A stretch of DNA of 32,070 nt, from NCBI GenBank assembly GCA_900770275.1, contig CAAGJS010000104.1, forward strand, positions 1-32,070, written 5' to 3'. This DNA comes from Erysipelotrichaceae bacterium (GTDB lineage: Bacteria; Bacillota_I; Bacilli_A; Erysipelotrichales; Erysipelotrichaceae). Both the position numbers and the translations under genes were made by a program. This document shows, piece after piece, positions 8,003-15,500 of the stretch (position 1 is the stretch's first letter; every line of letters begins with the position of its first letter). Below the pieces are notes generated by a model. The model had not been told where the DNA came from and searched no databases. It saw only the letters and a list, made by a program, of their open reading frames with translations.

Positions 8003-9088
8003 ATGGAAATAAAAAACTTTGATGCTGTTATTACGGCTTACAAGGCGGCTGAGGGGACTGACCTGATCAAAGAAGGCGACGTACGTTCGAAGTACACGGA
8101 GGTCGCGGAAGCGTTAGGTGTTGACACAAAGCTGTTGCGCAACCACGCAGGTGTGGACATTTGTAAGGACTATGACCGGATTACGGACCAGACGCCCCTT
8201 GTGGTCGGGGAGGATGACATCCCTTTTGTTGTGGAGGTCGTCCGGAATTATTGCAGCCCGGATTATCAAAATATCCGCAGGAGGGACTTCAGGGATGTCC
8301 CGCTTCCTACGATCAAATACCTGATTGAGCGCTTCACAAAGCTGCTTTTTGACCTAGGGCATGAACGGAAGACGCTTGTCAGCCAGATTGAGTCTATGGA
8401 GATGGTGACGCAGTACTCCTTGAGGGTGCAGAAGAAGGAAGCACTGGACAGAATCGCTGAACTCTCTCGTGAGATAGTAAAAGAAAAACGGTTCCGCGAT
8501 TATATTGATTACGAGGATGCCTTCCAGAAGGGAAACTATGCGCTACGTAAAATATTTGAGTGTACTTCTGATATTGATGGCGTCTGGCGTGAATATGATA
8601 ATGTCCGGTTTGACATCTATGACCGGGAATACGAAATAATGTATGAGGAGGATACCACGACAGAATTACGCTGGAGCCAAGAGGACAGGGTTGAGGACAA
8701 ACTCAGGAAGAATCCGGAGTATGTGAAATTAATGGACCGCAAACGAGAACTGTCACAAGATCCCAAGGGGTTTGTAAAAAAAGTGCATGCCGAATTAAAG
8801 CATATCGAGGAGCGTATGAAAGAAATTCGAACGGAGACCGAACAGTCCCTGTTTGGCAGAACGCTGGAACCGATTCCGGATGATTTCCCGAGGATTCAAG
8901 AAAGCCCTGAGAACGTAATGCAGCAGGCTATAGCGCAGCGTAAAGCATTTTTGGAGCAGATGAAGAAAGAGGACGAGGAATGGAAAAAGAAACCTAAAAA
9001 GACGATTCCAAAAGAAAAAATGGATGAATATATCAGGAAATGGCGCAAGGATACCCATCAGCTGGAAGTATGGGATTATCTCCAATAG
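8003..9088 (+). CDS. Unknown 361-aa protein, highly charged, coiled-coil-rich
   Basis: I do not recognise a family. The ATG at 8003 is chosen because GGAGGG lies 7 bases upstream. A GTG 15 bases earlier would overlap that site. The N-terminal 50 residues read like a small helix-turn-helix (VRSKYTEVAEALGVDTKLLRNHAG). Residues about 120-175 and 240-320 are long charged helices, probably coiled coil, and the C-terminus is lysine-rich. No membrane segment, nuclease or ATPase motif is visible. It stands alone between two hairpin terminators and behind a repressor palindrome, so it is a separate transcription unit under the XRE protein. It could be an antirepressor, a lysogenic-conversion protein or a structural DNA-binding protein. 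None of these can be chosen from sequence alone. Confidence 0.8.
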   Translation: MEIKNFDAVITAYKAAEGTDLIKEGDVRSKYTEVAEALGVDTKLLRNHAGVDICKDYDRITDQTPLVVGEDDIPFVVEVVRNYCSPDYQNIRRRDFRDVPLPTIKYLIERFTKLLFDLGHERKTLVSQIESMEMVTQYSLRVQKKEALDRIAELSREIVKEKRFRDYIDYEDAFQKGNYALRKIFECTSDIDGVWREYDNVRFDIYDREYEIMYEEDTTTELRWSQEDRVEDKLRKNPEYVKLMDRKRELSQDPKGFVKKVHAELKHIEERMKEIRTETEQSLFGRTLEPIPDDFPRIQESPENVMQQAIAQRKAFLEQMKKEDEEWKKKPKKTIPKEKMDEYIRKWRKDTHQLEVWDYLQ

Positions 9089-9095
9089 CAACCCC

Positions 9096-9126
9096 GGGTC
9101 CGCTTTCGGGCGGGCCCATCATTTTG
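9096..9126 (+). terminator. Terminator after the 361-aa gene
   Basis: GGGTCCGC (9096-9103) pairs with GCGGGCCC (9110-9117) around TTTCGG with one wobble pair, followed by ATCATTTT. The stem is GC-rich but the uracil run is short. It resembles the hairpin after the ImmA-like gene. Confidence 0.6.
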
Positions 9127-9133
9127 GACATTA

Positions 9134-9153
9134 AGTTCGCATGACAGCGAACA
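9134..9153. promoter_or_regulatory. Operator copy 3
   Basis: GTTCGC, ATGACA, GCGAAC: the third copy of the palindrome, 24 bases upstream of the small zinc-ribbon gene. Its spacer is nearly the same as that of copy 1 (ATGGCA). Confidence 0.75.
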
Positions 9154-9176
9154 AGCATTAGATTCCGGAGGTTTAT

Positions 9177-9383
9177 ATGGTAAATCAGGAAACGGATAAT
9201 TACAAAGGCGTTATCGTTTGCCCGTTCTGTGGTGCAAAGACATTCGTGGAATTTGGCGCACATGGACGGGCAAGCACACAGTGCAGGTGCAAGAAATATT
9301 TGGTGTTCGATTATGACCAGATGGTTGCGATACCAAGCAAGCCGAAGCGCGGCTTATCTATGCGGTTCAGGACAACAGAATAA
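9177..9383 (+). CDS. Small zinc-ribbon-like protein, 68 aa
   Basis: The product has two cysteine knuckles, CPFCG at about 15-19 and CRC at about 37-39, consistent with one zinc-binding ribbon. The rest is short and basic. A GGAGG site lies 5 bases before the ATG. The gene is the third unit behind a GTTCGC-N6-GCGAAC palindrome and is closed by a very strong terminator, so it is likely controlled with the repressor module. Small Com-like and ribbon proteins of this size in phages often act as translation or transcription regulators. That role is only inferred here. Confidence 0.75.
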   Translation: MVNQETDNYKGVIVCPFCGAKTFVEFGAHGRASTQCRCKKYLVFDYDQMVAIPSKPKRGLSMRFRTTE

Positions 9384-9431
9384 TCAAGGTATTACCACCG
9401 AGACATAGGGGCCGTAAGTAAGCCACCGCTG

Positions 9432-9496
9432 AGCCGGGGTAAACCATGACAGGTGATCCATTTGTGATCACTGGTTGTGGTTTATCCCGGCTTTTT
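9432..9496 (+). terminator. Long two-part terminator closing the repressor module
   Basis: Outer arms AGCCGGGGTAAACCA (from 9432) and its partner ending at 9491-9492 pair over about 14 bases with one wobble. An inner hairpin, GTGATC with GATCAC, stacks on top, and TTTTT follows. This is the strongest terminator in the window and insulates the repressor module from the early operon. Bases 9497-9719 hold no gene that I can support. Confidence 0.9.
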
Positions 9497-9722
9497 CTGT
9501 GTAGGGATAAATTCTGACATATTTATTTACAGAAAAGAATCTCGCAATGGCACGGAAAGGAGTTTGCATGGAGCGCTCACCGCCAAAAACGATACATATG
9601 CACAACTACAGGTAGTAACTCAAAAACAAATTATCTCAAAGCTATGGGTGCACACACGGCGGCGGGATGCATAGGAAATTTTCATTATGACTGTAAGAGG
9701 TCTTAGTGAATTCCGGATGTGT

Positions 9723-9824
9723 CCACCGTCTGTTCGTCGCACCCTTTTTTGCTGCGGAACCGGTGGAGTGATCTGCCGGTTCCTTTTGTGTCCTGCCGCC
9801 CGCACCAACGGAAAGGACACAAAA
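9723..9824 (+). promoter_or_regulatory. Attenuator-like leader in front of the early operon
   Basis: Three overlapping RNA folds can be read. GGAACCGG (9756-9763) pairs perfectly with CCGGTTCC (9776-9783) and is followed by TTTT, forming a terminator. CCACCG (9723-9728) can instead pair with CGGTGG (9761-9766), which would break that terminator. TTTTGTGTCC (9784-9793) pairs perfectly with GGACACAAAA (9815-9824), hiding the ribosome site GGAAAGGA and the first base of the start codon. Shared bases make the folds interdependent, as in attenuators and riboswitches. No known riboswitch class was recognised. Confidence 0.55.
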
Positions 9825-10492
9825 TGGCAAAGCATGATATCGGCAATGCTGCAGATGACAGGATTGAGAAGAAGTCCAAGTTCGACCAGAACCGGACAGC
9901 GTTCGTTGACCCGAAGACAGGGGACTATGTCTTCAACGAATGGTTGAATCTGGGGACTGACAAGTACCCGAAGTGGGCTCTCCGTGAAGTCGCCCGTATC
10001 CCGGCTGAAATGGGCAAATGGGTCAAGCTCCTCGATGAGGATGACGCAGCGGTGGACCTGCAGAACCGCTATGAAGACGAGCATCGTGATTACACGACGG
10101 AGAATAAGAAGCAGGCCAATCAGGAAATGGAGGATGATGATTCCGTTGCCGACGATGGCCAGAGCGGGAATCCAATGGAAGATATCCCGGACAGGAATGC
10201 GGAGCCTGAGAAAATCCTGTTCGGGGAGCCTGAGAAAGATGATCCCCGTATCCAGCAGATCGAGCAGACGAAGGTGACACATCTTACGGAGGAGCAGCGG
10301 AACCTTTACTTTGACCATGTCGGGCAGCAGATGTACCTCGAGGATATCCGGAAGGAGAAAATCAGCGTGACCGGGAAGAATATCACGCAGCAGGCGGTAT
10401 CCAAGCAGTGGAGGAAGACCATGAAGATCTTCTGTGACGACCTTGGGGTGGAGATGCCGAAGACTCGCGGTAAGAGGAAGAAGGACGATTAA
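9824..10492 (+). CDS. Sigma-factor-like phage regulator, 222 aa
   Basis: The ATG at 9824 is chosen over upstream in-frame codons because GGAAAGGA precedes it. The C-terminal third (LTEEQRNLYFDHVGQQMYLEDIRKEK through ITQQAVSKQWRKTMK) reads like sigma-70 region 4 with a helix-turn-helix: a conserved LTEEQR start, then a turn and the recognition helix TQQAVSKQWRKT. A very acidic linker lies at about 65-125. The N-terminal part (DPKTGDYVFNEWLNL) is unrecognised. It is the first gene of the early/replication operon, so it could redirect RNA polymerase or control DNA replication genes. A lysine/arginine-rich tail ends the protein. Similar proteins are usually annotated as sigma-like or hypothetical in Firmicutes prophages. 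Confidence 0.7.
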   Translation: MAKHDIGNAADDRIEKKSKFDQNRTAFVDPKTGDYVFNEWLNLGTDKYPKWALREVARIPAEMGKWVKLLDEDDAAVDLQNRYEDEHRDYTTENKKQANQEMEDDDSVADDGQSGNPMEDIPDRNAEPEKILFGEPEKDDPRIQQIEQTKVTHLTEEQRNLYFDHVGQQMYLEDIRKEKISVTGKNITQQAVSKQWRKTMKIFCDDLGVEMPKTRGKRKKDD

Positions 10493-10509
10493 TCGGAAAT
10501 CGCCGGGGA

Positions 10510-10540
10510 GGTTGTTGTTTTCGCCTTGTAGTAGGGAGGA
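10510..10540 (+). repeat. R repeat copy 1
   Basis: Reads GGTTGTTGTTTTCGCC then TTGTAGTAGGGAGGA. It is the first of six near-identical copies of about 29 bases. Here it lies 63 bases upstream of the SNF2 helicase start, which has its own AAAGGAG site, so the AGGGAGG inside this copy is not the one used directly. Confidence 0.85.
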
Positions 10541-10602
10541 CAGCAGCCCCCTTTCCTGTTGGCACAGGGCCTGCGGGAAACAACGATTCAAAGGAGCAAA
10601 GT

Positions 10603-12054
10603 ATGGACAAAACACCGCCTTCATATCATTACCTGCCGATGCCGGTCAAAGGCCGGCCTTATGCGCACCAGCAGGCTGCATTCGACTTCGCCTGCGATTT
10701 GTTCGGCTTAACGGATAACCGGAAGAAATCCACGGGGTGCGCCATTCTTGCGGAGATGGGCTGCGGGAAAAGTTTCATAGCCATCGGGATTATCGGGATC
10801 CTGTACCAGTTCGGGAAAGTGAACAGGGCGCTGATCATCGCGCCGCTTTCCGTCCTCGGAACATGGGAATCGGAGCTCGGGCGCTTTGCGGCATATCCGT
10901 ACCACCTGACCGTGTTGACGGGCTCGATAGAGAAAAAGCGGCAGCAGGTTAAGGCGGCAATGGAATCTGATGGTCTGGAGATCCTTGCCGTGAATTACGA
11001 GAGCGCATGGAGACTGGAGAAGGAGCTGACAGAATTTGCTCCGCAGCTCCTGTGCTGTGATGAGGCCCATCGGCTGAAGGACCCGCGCTCCCGCCAGAGC
11101 AAAGGCATACAGCATATCTCCGAGCATACGGATTACCGGCTCGTACTGACAGGCACGATTATCACCGGGAAGGAAATTGATGTATTCAGCCCTTATAAGG
11201 TGCTGGACCCGAGAGTATTCGGCAGCAGCTTTTACAGCTTTCGGAACAGGTACTTTGACATGGTCGGATACGGCGGTTATACCCCGGCATTCCGGGAGAG
11301 CATGACGGACGATTTCCTGCGTCGGCTGCACAGCATTGCGTTCCGAATTACGAAGAAGGAATGCCTTGACCTGCCCGCTGTCACGGAAGAAGTACGCACG
11401 GTTTCCTTGGAGCCGAAGGCCCGGAAACTGTATGACGAAATCGAGAAGGAGAGCTACGCGTCATTGAAGGGTTCGGAGGTTACGACGGTAAATATCCTAA
11501 CGAAAATCCTGCGGCTGTCCCAGCTCACCGGCGGGTTCCTCACGGATGACGATGGCAATGTCATGCAGGTATCGACGGCGAAACTTGATGCGCTCTCCGA
11601 CATCATTGATTCTGCAATGGAGGACGACAACAAGGTTGTCGTGATGGTGCGTTTCGTCGCGGAGATGGATGCCATTGAAGCAATGCTGCAAAAAAAAGGC
11701 ATCCGGTATTCCCTGATCAGGGGCGGCGTGAACGACCGGCAGGAACAGATCGACCGTTTCCAGAAGGACTCCGGCTGCAAAATATTCATGGGCCAGATTG
11801 CGGCAGCAGGACTTGGTATCACGCTCACGGCGGCGCATGTCATGGTGTTCTACTCCATGGACTATTCGATGGCTAATTTCGAACAGGCGAAGGCCCGGAT
11901 CCACCGCGTCTCCCAGACGGAGAACTGTCATTATGTCTACCTCTGCTGCAAGAACACCATTGACAGGAAGGTCCTTCGGGCGCTCCGGGACAAGGTCAAC
12001 CTTGCCAAGACGCTGGTGGATGATTACCGGAAGGGATCAAACCCGTTCCGCTGA
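10603..12054 (+). CDS. SNF2-family DEAH-box helicase/ATPase, 483 aa
   Basis: An SF2 ATPase of the SNF2 type that would move along or remodel DNA during phage replication. Walker A is EMGCGKS (51-57), motif II is DEAH (153-156), motif III lies in VLTGTIITG, and motif VI is QAKARIHRVSQ near the C-terminus. Motif III usually reads LTGTP, and the proline is replaced here. The length of 483 aa is that of short phage SNF2 proteins without extra domains. AAAGGAG precedes the ATG. The neighbours are replication genes (polymerase, primase), which fits a role in replication or recombination. R repeats lie on both sides of the gene. Confidence 0.92.
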   Translation: MDKTPPSYHYLPMPVKGRPYAHQQAAFDFACDLFGLTDNRKKSTGCAILAEMGCGKSFIAIGIIGILYQFGKVNRALIIAPLSVLGTWESELGRFAAYPYHLTVLTGSIEKKRQQVKAAMESDGLEILAVNYESAWRLEKELTEFAPQLLCCDEAHRLKDPRSRQSKGIQHISEHTDYRLVLTGTIITGKEIDVFSPYKVLDPRVFGSSFYSFRNRYFDMVGYGGYTPAFRESMTDDFLRRLHSIAFRITKKECLDLPAVTEEVRTVSLEPKARKLYDEIEKESYASLKGSEVTTVNILTKILRLSQLTGGFLTDDDGNVMQVSTAKLDALSDIIDSAMEDDNKVVVMVRFVAEMDAIEAMLQKKGIRYSLIRGGVNDRQEQIDRFQKDSGCKIFMGQIAAAGLGITLTAAHVMVFYSMDYSMANFEQAKARIHRVSQTENCHYVYLCCKNTIDRKVLRALRDKVNLAKTLVDDYRKGSNPFR

Positions 12055-12057
12055 TAT

Positions 12058-12088
12058 AGTTGTTCTTTTGGGCTTGTAGTATAGGAGG
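12058..12088 (+). repeat. R repeat copy 2, used as ribosome binding region
   Basis: AGTTGTTCTTTTGGGC then TTGTAGTATAGGAGG. The terminal AGGAGG (12083-12088) is 9 bases from the ATG of the 136-aa gene, so in this copy the repeat supplies the Shine-Dalgarno site. It begins only 3 bases after the SNF2 stop codon. Confidence 0.85.
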
Positions 12089-12097
12089 ATTTTTATT

Positions 12098-12508
12098 ATG
12101 GAACAGGAGCAGATTTTTGAACTCGCAGACAAACTGAAGACAGCAAAAGACCGGAAGAAAGAGCTGGAGGCGCAGGTGAAGGAACTGAACGGGGAGATTG
12201 ATTCTTTGGATACGGCGCTCTCGGATGCAATGGCAGAAGCGGATGTCGATAAATTTTCCCGGAACGGATCCACTTTTTACCTGAACAGCCGGTTGTTCGC
12301 TTCCCCGCAGGCCGGCAGGAAGGACGCCCTGATGAAGGTGCTGAAGGACAACGGGTACGGGTCCATTGTGGTTGAGACGGTGAATGCAAATACGTTAGCG
12401 TCATTCTGCAAGGAGCAGCTGGCTGCGAACAATGACGAGCTCCCGGATTGGCTCAGGGATGTCGTGAACACTTTTGACAAGGTTACAGTCGGCATCCGGA
12501 AGAGCTGA
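12098..12508 (+). CDS. Conserved phage protein of unknown function, 136 aa
   Basis: Residues 1-50 are a heptad-like charged helix (coiled coil). The remainder is a small domain containing TFYLNSRLFASPQAGRKDALMKVL and NANTLASFCKEQLAANNDELPDWL. I recognise the pattern from hypothetical proteins encoded near PolA-type polymerases in phages of Firmicutes and Actinobacteria, but no function is known to me. It lies between the SNF2 helicase and a cysteine-containing putative DNA-binding protein, so a replication or recombination accessory role is reasonable. Translation starts behind R repeat copy 2. Confidence 0.8.
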   Translation: MEQEQIFELADKLKTAKDRKKELEAQVKELNGEIDSLDTALSDAMAEADVDKFSRNGSTFYLNSRLFASPQAGRKDALMKVLKDNGYGSIVVETVNANTLASFCKEQLAANNDELPDWLRDVVNTFDKVTVGIRKS

Positions 12509-12513
12509 GCGGC

Positions 12514-12561
12514 GTGGTTGTTCTTTTGGGCTTGTAGTAGGAGGCATGGTGCTTCCTACTA
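12514..12561 (+). repeat. R repeat copy 3 with its ribosome site folded into a hairpin
   Basis: The repeat is 12514-12544 (GTGGTTGTTCTTTTGGGC then TTGTAGTAGGAGG). GTAGTAGGA within it pairs with the TCCTACTAC that ends near 12562, hiding the repeat's own AGGAGG. The next gene uses a separate AGGAGG near 12575. Confidence 0.8.
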
Positions 12562-12587
12562 CTTTCATTATTACAGGAGGACAGGAT

Positions 12588-13349
12588 ATGTCTGAAGAAA
12601 AGAACGAAGTTATGAAGACGAGCGGGTTCGCTGCGCTCAGCACACAGAACATGGAAGGTCTGATAGATGAGGACCTGAACGGTCTCACCATCACACCCGA
12701 CAGGATCAAAATTCCGTCCGGGGGATCCACGGCATTCGAGATCCCGGGAGACGGGGATGATTCCGAAATGGTTAAGGAGATCACCGGTGTGATCCTTTTC
12801 CACCACCCCGCATACGCATACTACAGGGAGAAATTCTCCGGTGGCTCCAATCCTCCGGACTGCGGCAGCTTTGACGGGATCACCGGCGTGGGTATCCCGG
12901 GAGGTGCATGCGCTACCTGCCCGTATAACCAGTTCGGGAGCGGAGAGGGCCAGAGCAAGCTCTGCAAGAACCGGCGCCAGATTTACATCCTTCCGGAGAA
13001 CGAACTGTTCCCGATGGTACTTTCCCTTCCGACCGGGAGCCTGAAGGAGTTCACGAAGTACGTGAAGCGCCAGCTTACCAAGGGAAGGAAGCTCTCGCAG
13101 ATCGTGACAAAGCTCTCCCTGAAGAAGGCAACCAGTGCATCCGGGATTGTATTCTCGCAGGCGGTATTTACATATGTACGGCCCCTGACCAGTGAAGAGC
13201 AGGCTGCCGTGGCACCTCTGGTTCAGCAGGCAAAAGAGTACAGTACTCAGCTGACCGTGGATGCACTAACGGATGTCGTGTCGCCTGCAGATAGCAATGT
13301 TCCGTTTATTGATCCGGAAACTGGAGAAGAGATCCAGCCGTTGAAATAA
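12588..13349 (+). CDS. Putative phage DNA-binding protein with a four-cysteine cluster, 253 aa
   Basis: The ATG at 12588 follows AGGAGG at a 7-base distance. Residues about 89-126 hold four cysteines (CGSFDG, CATCPYNQFGSG, LCKNRR), a likely zinc site. The rest is mixed strand-rich sequence with a hydrophobic stretch ELFPMVLSLPTGSL, and the C-terminus is acidic, as is common in single-stranded-DNA-binding proteins. Position directly before the DNA polymerase supports a role at the replication fork or in recombination, for example as a single-strand-binding protein. I cannot name the family with certainty. The function is an inference from context and the acidic tail. Confidence 0.75.
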   Translation: MSEEKNEVMKTSGFAALSTQNMEGLIDEDLNGLTITPDRIKIPSGGSTAFEIPGDGDDSEMVKEITGVILFHHPAYAYYREKFSGGSNPPDCGSFDGITGVGIPGGACATCPYNQFGSGEGQSKLCKNRRQIYILPENELFPMVLSLPTGSLKEFTKYVKRQLTKGRKLSQIVTKLSLKKATSASGIVFSQAVFTYVRPLTSEEQAAVAPLVQQAKEYSTQLTVDALTDVVSPADSNVPFIDPETGEEIQPLK

Positions 13350-13371
13350 TTGGTCGGGATCTGGTTATCGA

Positions 13372-13402
13372 GCCGGGAGAAGGCAGCAGGCTTTCTCCCG
13401 GC
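13372..13402 (+). terminator. Hairpin between the DNA-binding protein gene and polA
   Basis: GCCGGGAGAA (13372-13381) pairs perfectly with TTCTCCCGGC (13393-13402). Only ATTTC follows, so termination would be partial. It could tune transcription into the polymerase gene or stabilise the upstream mRNA. Confidence 0.5.
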
Positions 13403-13423
13403 ATTTCTGCAAGGAGAAAAGAT

Positions 13424-15358
13424 ATGGAAAAGAATTATAAAAGCGTGACGGACCCGGAAGAACTGGCATCTTACCTGTCCGGACCGGGACCTTATGCATG
13501 GGATTATGAAACTGCAGCAAACCACGAATGGCGCGATGATCCAAAAGCTGCGCTGGATCCGCACAAGGCCCATGTAAGCGATTGCAGTTATAGCAGGGCG
13601 CCGCATGAAGGAATCTCTGTTCCGATTGCCCACATGACCGGCAGGAACATGGATCCGGATGCTTTCTGGAAAATTCATAAGGAATTTGCGCAGGACCGGA
13701 CTAAGGTGAAGGTCTGCCACAACCTCGCTTTTGAGTCAGCATTTACATATGCTCAGGGAATCGTGATACAGGCACCGGTATATGACACGATCTGCGCCAG
13801 CCAGATGACGCTCAAGAGCAACTTTGAATTCAGAAAGCTGCAGGATTCGGGCCTTAAGAATCTGGCGCAGCATCTCCTGCATGAGGACGTCCATACTTTC
13901 GAGGAAGTGTCCGGGGGCAGGCCGTTTGATGAGCTGGATGCGCAGGATCCGAGGGTGGTGCAGTACAGTTGCGCCGATTCCGATTACACGATCCAGCTAT
14001 ATGACCTTTTTAATCGATGGTTCCGACAGTACATGCCGAAACATGAATGGATTGTCAGAAACATCGAATCACCGACAGCGGTGTACCTTGGACTGATGAA
14101 ATATAATGGTGTGCCGATTGACCGGGAACTGATGGAGCAACGGAAAGAGGAAGCGGAGAAGGAGATGGCTGCGCTCCGCGAGAAAATAGCGTTCATCATC
14201 GGTGATGTGAATATTGGCAGCAATTGCAGCACTGTGGCTTTCAAAAATTACCTGTACCATGACCTCGGGCTCCCGGTTATGAAGACCACCGGAACTGACA
14301 GGGCGGCAGCTGATGACCAGTCGATGCAGATGCTGCGGGAGTGGTGCTTACAGAACAGGCCCGAGCTGTCCGAGCTATTCACGCTGGTGGAACAGTACAG
14401 GAAATGGGGCAAGATCATGAGCACTTACATTACTGGTTACATGAAGCACATTAACCCGGCGACCGACAGGATTCACCCAAGTTTCTATGCCCTGTCGACC
14501 GAGACCGGAAGGATGAATTGTACCCAGCCGAACTGCCAAAATATGCCCCGGAAGACAAATGACCCGATCGGTATCAGGAACATGATCAAAGCCCCTGAGG
14601 GCAGTCTCGTGATTAGCTGCGATTACAGCCAGATTGAACTTCGCGTCGGCGCTTTTTACCTAGGTCAGGTCGGCGACGATACTATGAAGAAGGTCTACCT
14701 TGAAGGGCAGGACCTGCATGCGAAGACGACATCCATCGTGTTCGGCGTCCCGTATGAGCAGGCGCATGACAAGAATTCACCGGGCTATAAGGAGCACAGG
14801 ACGATTGCAAAAAATGTAAATTTCGGGGTGTTTTACGGTTTGTATCCGCGAGGGTTGCAGAGGACACTGAAATTCAAGGCCGGCGTTGAGAAATCCTATG
14901 AGGAGTGCGCCGCCATGATTGAAAACCTGAAGGCAGGATACCCGGGCCTGTCCGTATGGCAGGAGGAAGTGAAAGAGCTGGCATCGCGGAAACTGTATGC
15001 GGAGACGTGGCTCGGACGGCGCAGGTACCTTCTGAATATTAACAGTGACGACTGGGGCAAGAAGTCATTTGCTGAGCGGTGCGCCATGAACACCCCGATA
15101 CAGGGGACCGCAGCGGATATCCTGAAGATGGGATGCGCGAGAATCCTTGCCGGTTTGCAGGAAAGGCCGTGGCTGAAACCGATCCTGCAGATCCATGATG
15201 AGCTGACGTTTATCATTCCGGAAGACAAACTGCAGGAGGCAGTGGACTATATCAAAAGCTGCATGGAGCCTAAGCCATTCCCCGAGTTCGACCTGCCGCT
15301 TGTGGCAGAGGCATCAGCAGGCAGGACATTCGGGACAATGGAAGAACTGGATGATTGA
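13424..15358 (+). CDS. polA: Phage DNA polymerase I-type (family A), 644 aa
   Basis: A replicative family A polymerase with a proofreading domain and no 5'-3' nuclease domain. The 3'-5' exonuclease has D27 and E29 (WDYET), N100 (CHNLAFES) and Y181/D185 (YSCADSD). Polymerase motif A is ISCDYSQIELR with D400, motif B (O-helix) is RTIAKNVNFGVFYG (459-472), and motif C is QIHDEL (586-591). All catalytic residues are present. The phenylalanine at 467, equivalent to F762 of E. coli Pol I, predicts discrimination against dideoxynucleotides. The length is typical of phage PolA proteins. The ATG follows AGGAG. The next genes on the same strand (deoxyribosyltransferase-like, primase) belong to the same module but are separated from it by a reverse-strand cassette. 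Confidence 0.97.
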   Translation: MEKNYKSVTDPEELASYLSGPGPYAWDYETAANHEWRDDPKAALDPHKAHVSDCSYSRAPHEGISVPIAHMTGRNMDPDAFWKIHKEFAQDRTKVKVCHNLAFESAFTYAQGIVIQAPVYDTICASQMTLKSNFEFRKLQDSGLKNLAQHLLHEDVHTFEEVSGGRPFDELDAQDPRVVQYSCADSDYTIQLYDLFNRWFRQYMPKHEWIVRNIESPTAVYLGLMKYNGVPIDRELMEQRKEEAEKEMAALREKIAFIIGDVNIGSNCSTVAFKNYLYHDLGLPVMKTTGTDRAAADDQSMQMLREWCLQNRPELSELFTLVEQYRKWGKIMSTYITGYMKHINPATDRIHPSFYALSTETGRMNCTQPNCQNMPRKTNDPIGIRNMIKAPEGSLVISCDYSQIELRVGAFYLGQVGDDTMKKVYLEGQDLHAKTTSIVFGVPYEQAHDKNSPGYKEHRTIAKNVNFGVFYGLYPRGLQRTLKFKAGVEKSYEECAAMIENLKAGYPGLSVWQEEVKELASRKLYAETWLGRRRYLLNINSDDWGKKSFAERCAMNTPIQGTAADILKMGCARILAGLQERPWLKPILQIHDELTFIIPEDKLQEAVDYIKSCMEPKPFPEFDLPLVAEASAGRTFGTMEELDD

Positions 15359-15392
15359 AAAGAAGGGGGACCATCGTGGCCTCCCTAATATT

Positions 15393-15491
15393 TTACTTTT
15401 TATGAAATAATTTCTTTATGAGAAAAACTATTCCTACTACTACTAAAACAAGAATAGCTCCCACGATAATAAATGTAATTAAAGCAAGCAT
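15393..15491 (-). CDS. 32-aa single-pass membrane peptide downstream of the 379-aa gene
   Basis: A short reverse-strand gene. Its start is ATG at 15491-15489, with AGGAGG just after the stop codon of the 379-aa gene and four bases before this ATG, so translation is very likely coupled. The peptide is one hydrophobic helix of about 24 residues (LALITFIIVGAILVLVVVG and on), ended by KKLFHKK. This is a positively charged tail that should stay in the cytoplasm. There is room for no other domain. Small hydrophobic peptides like this act as membrane toxins, as holin-like or exclusion effectors, or as small regulators of membrane proteins. I recognise no family. The strong ribosome site and the tight coupling argue that it is real. 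Confidence 0.7.
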   Translation of the reverse strand: MLALITFIIVGAILVLVVVGIVFLIKKLFHKK

Positions 15492-15500
15492 ATGTCCTCC

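Noticed and set aside
9477..9674. A 65-codon frame after the zinc-ribbon terminator
   Set aside because: It starts inside the terminator stem and has no ribosome site or recognisable sequence.
15361..15395. A two-way terminator between polA and the 32-aa gene
   Set aside because: GGGGGACC/GGCCTCCC can pair only imperfectly and the following T-run is interrupted; too weak to list.
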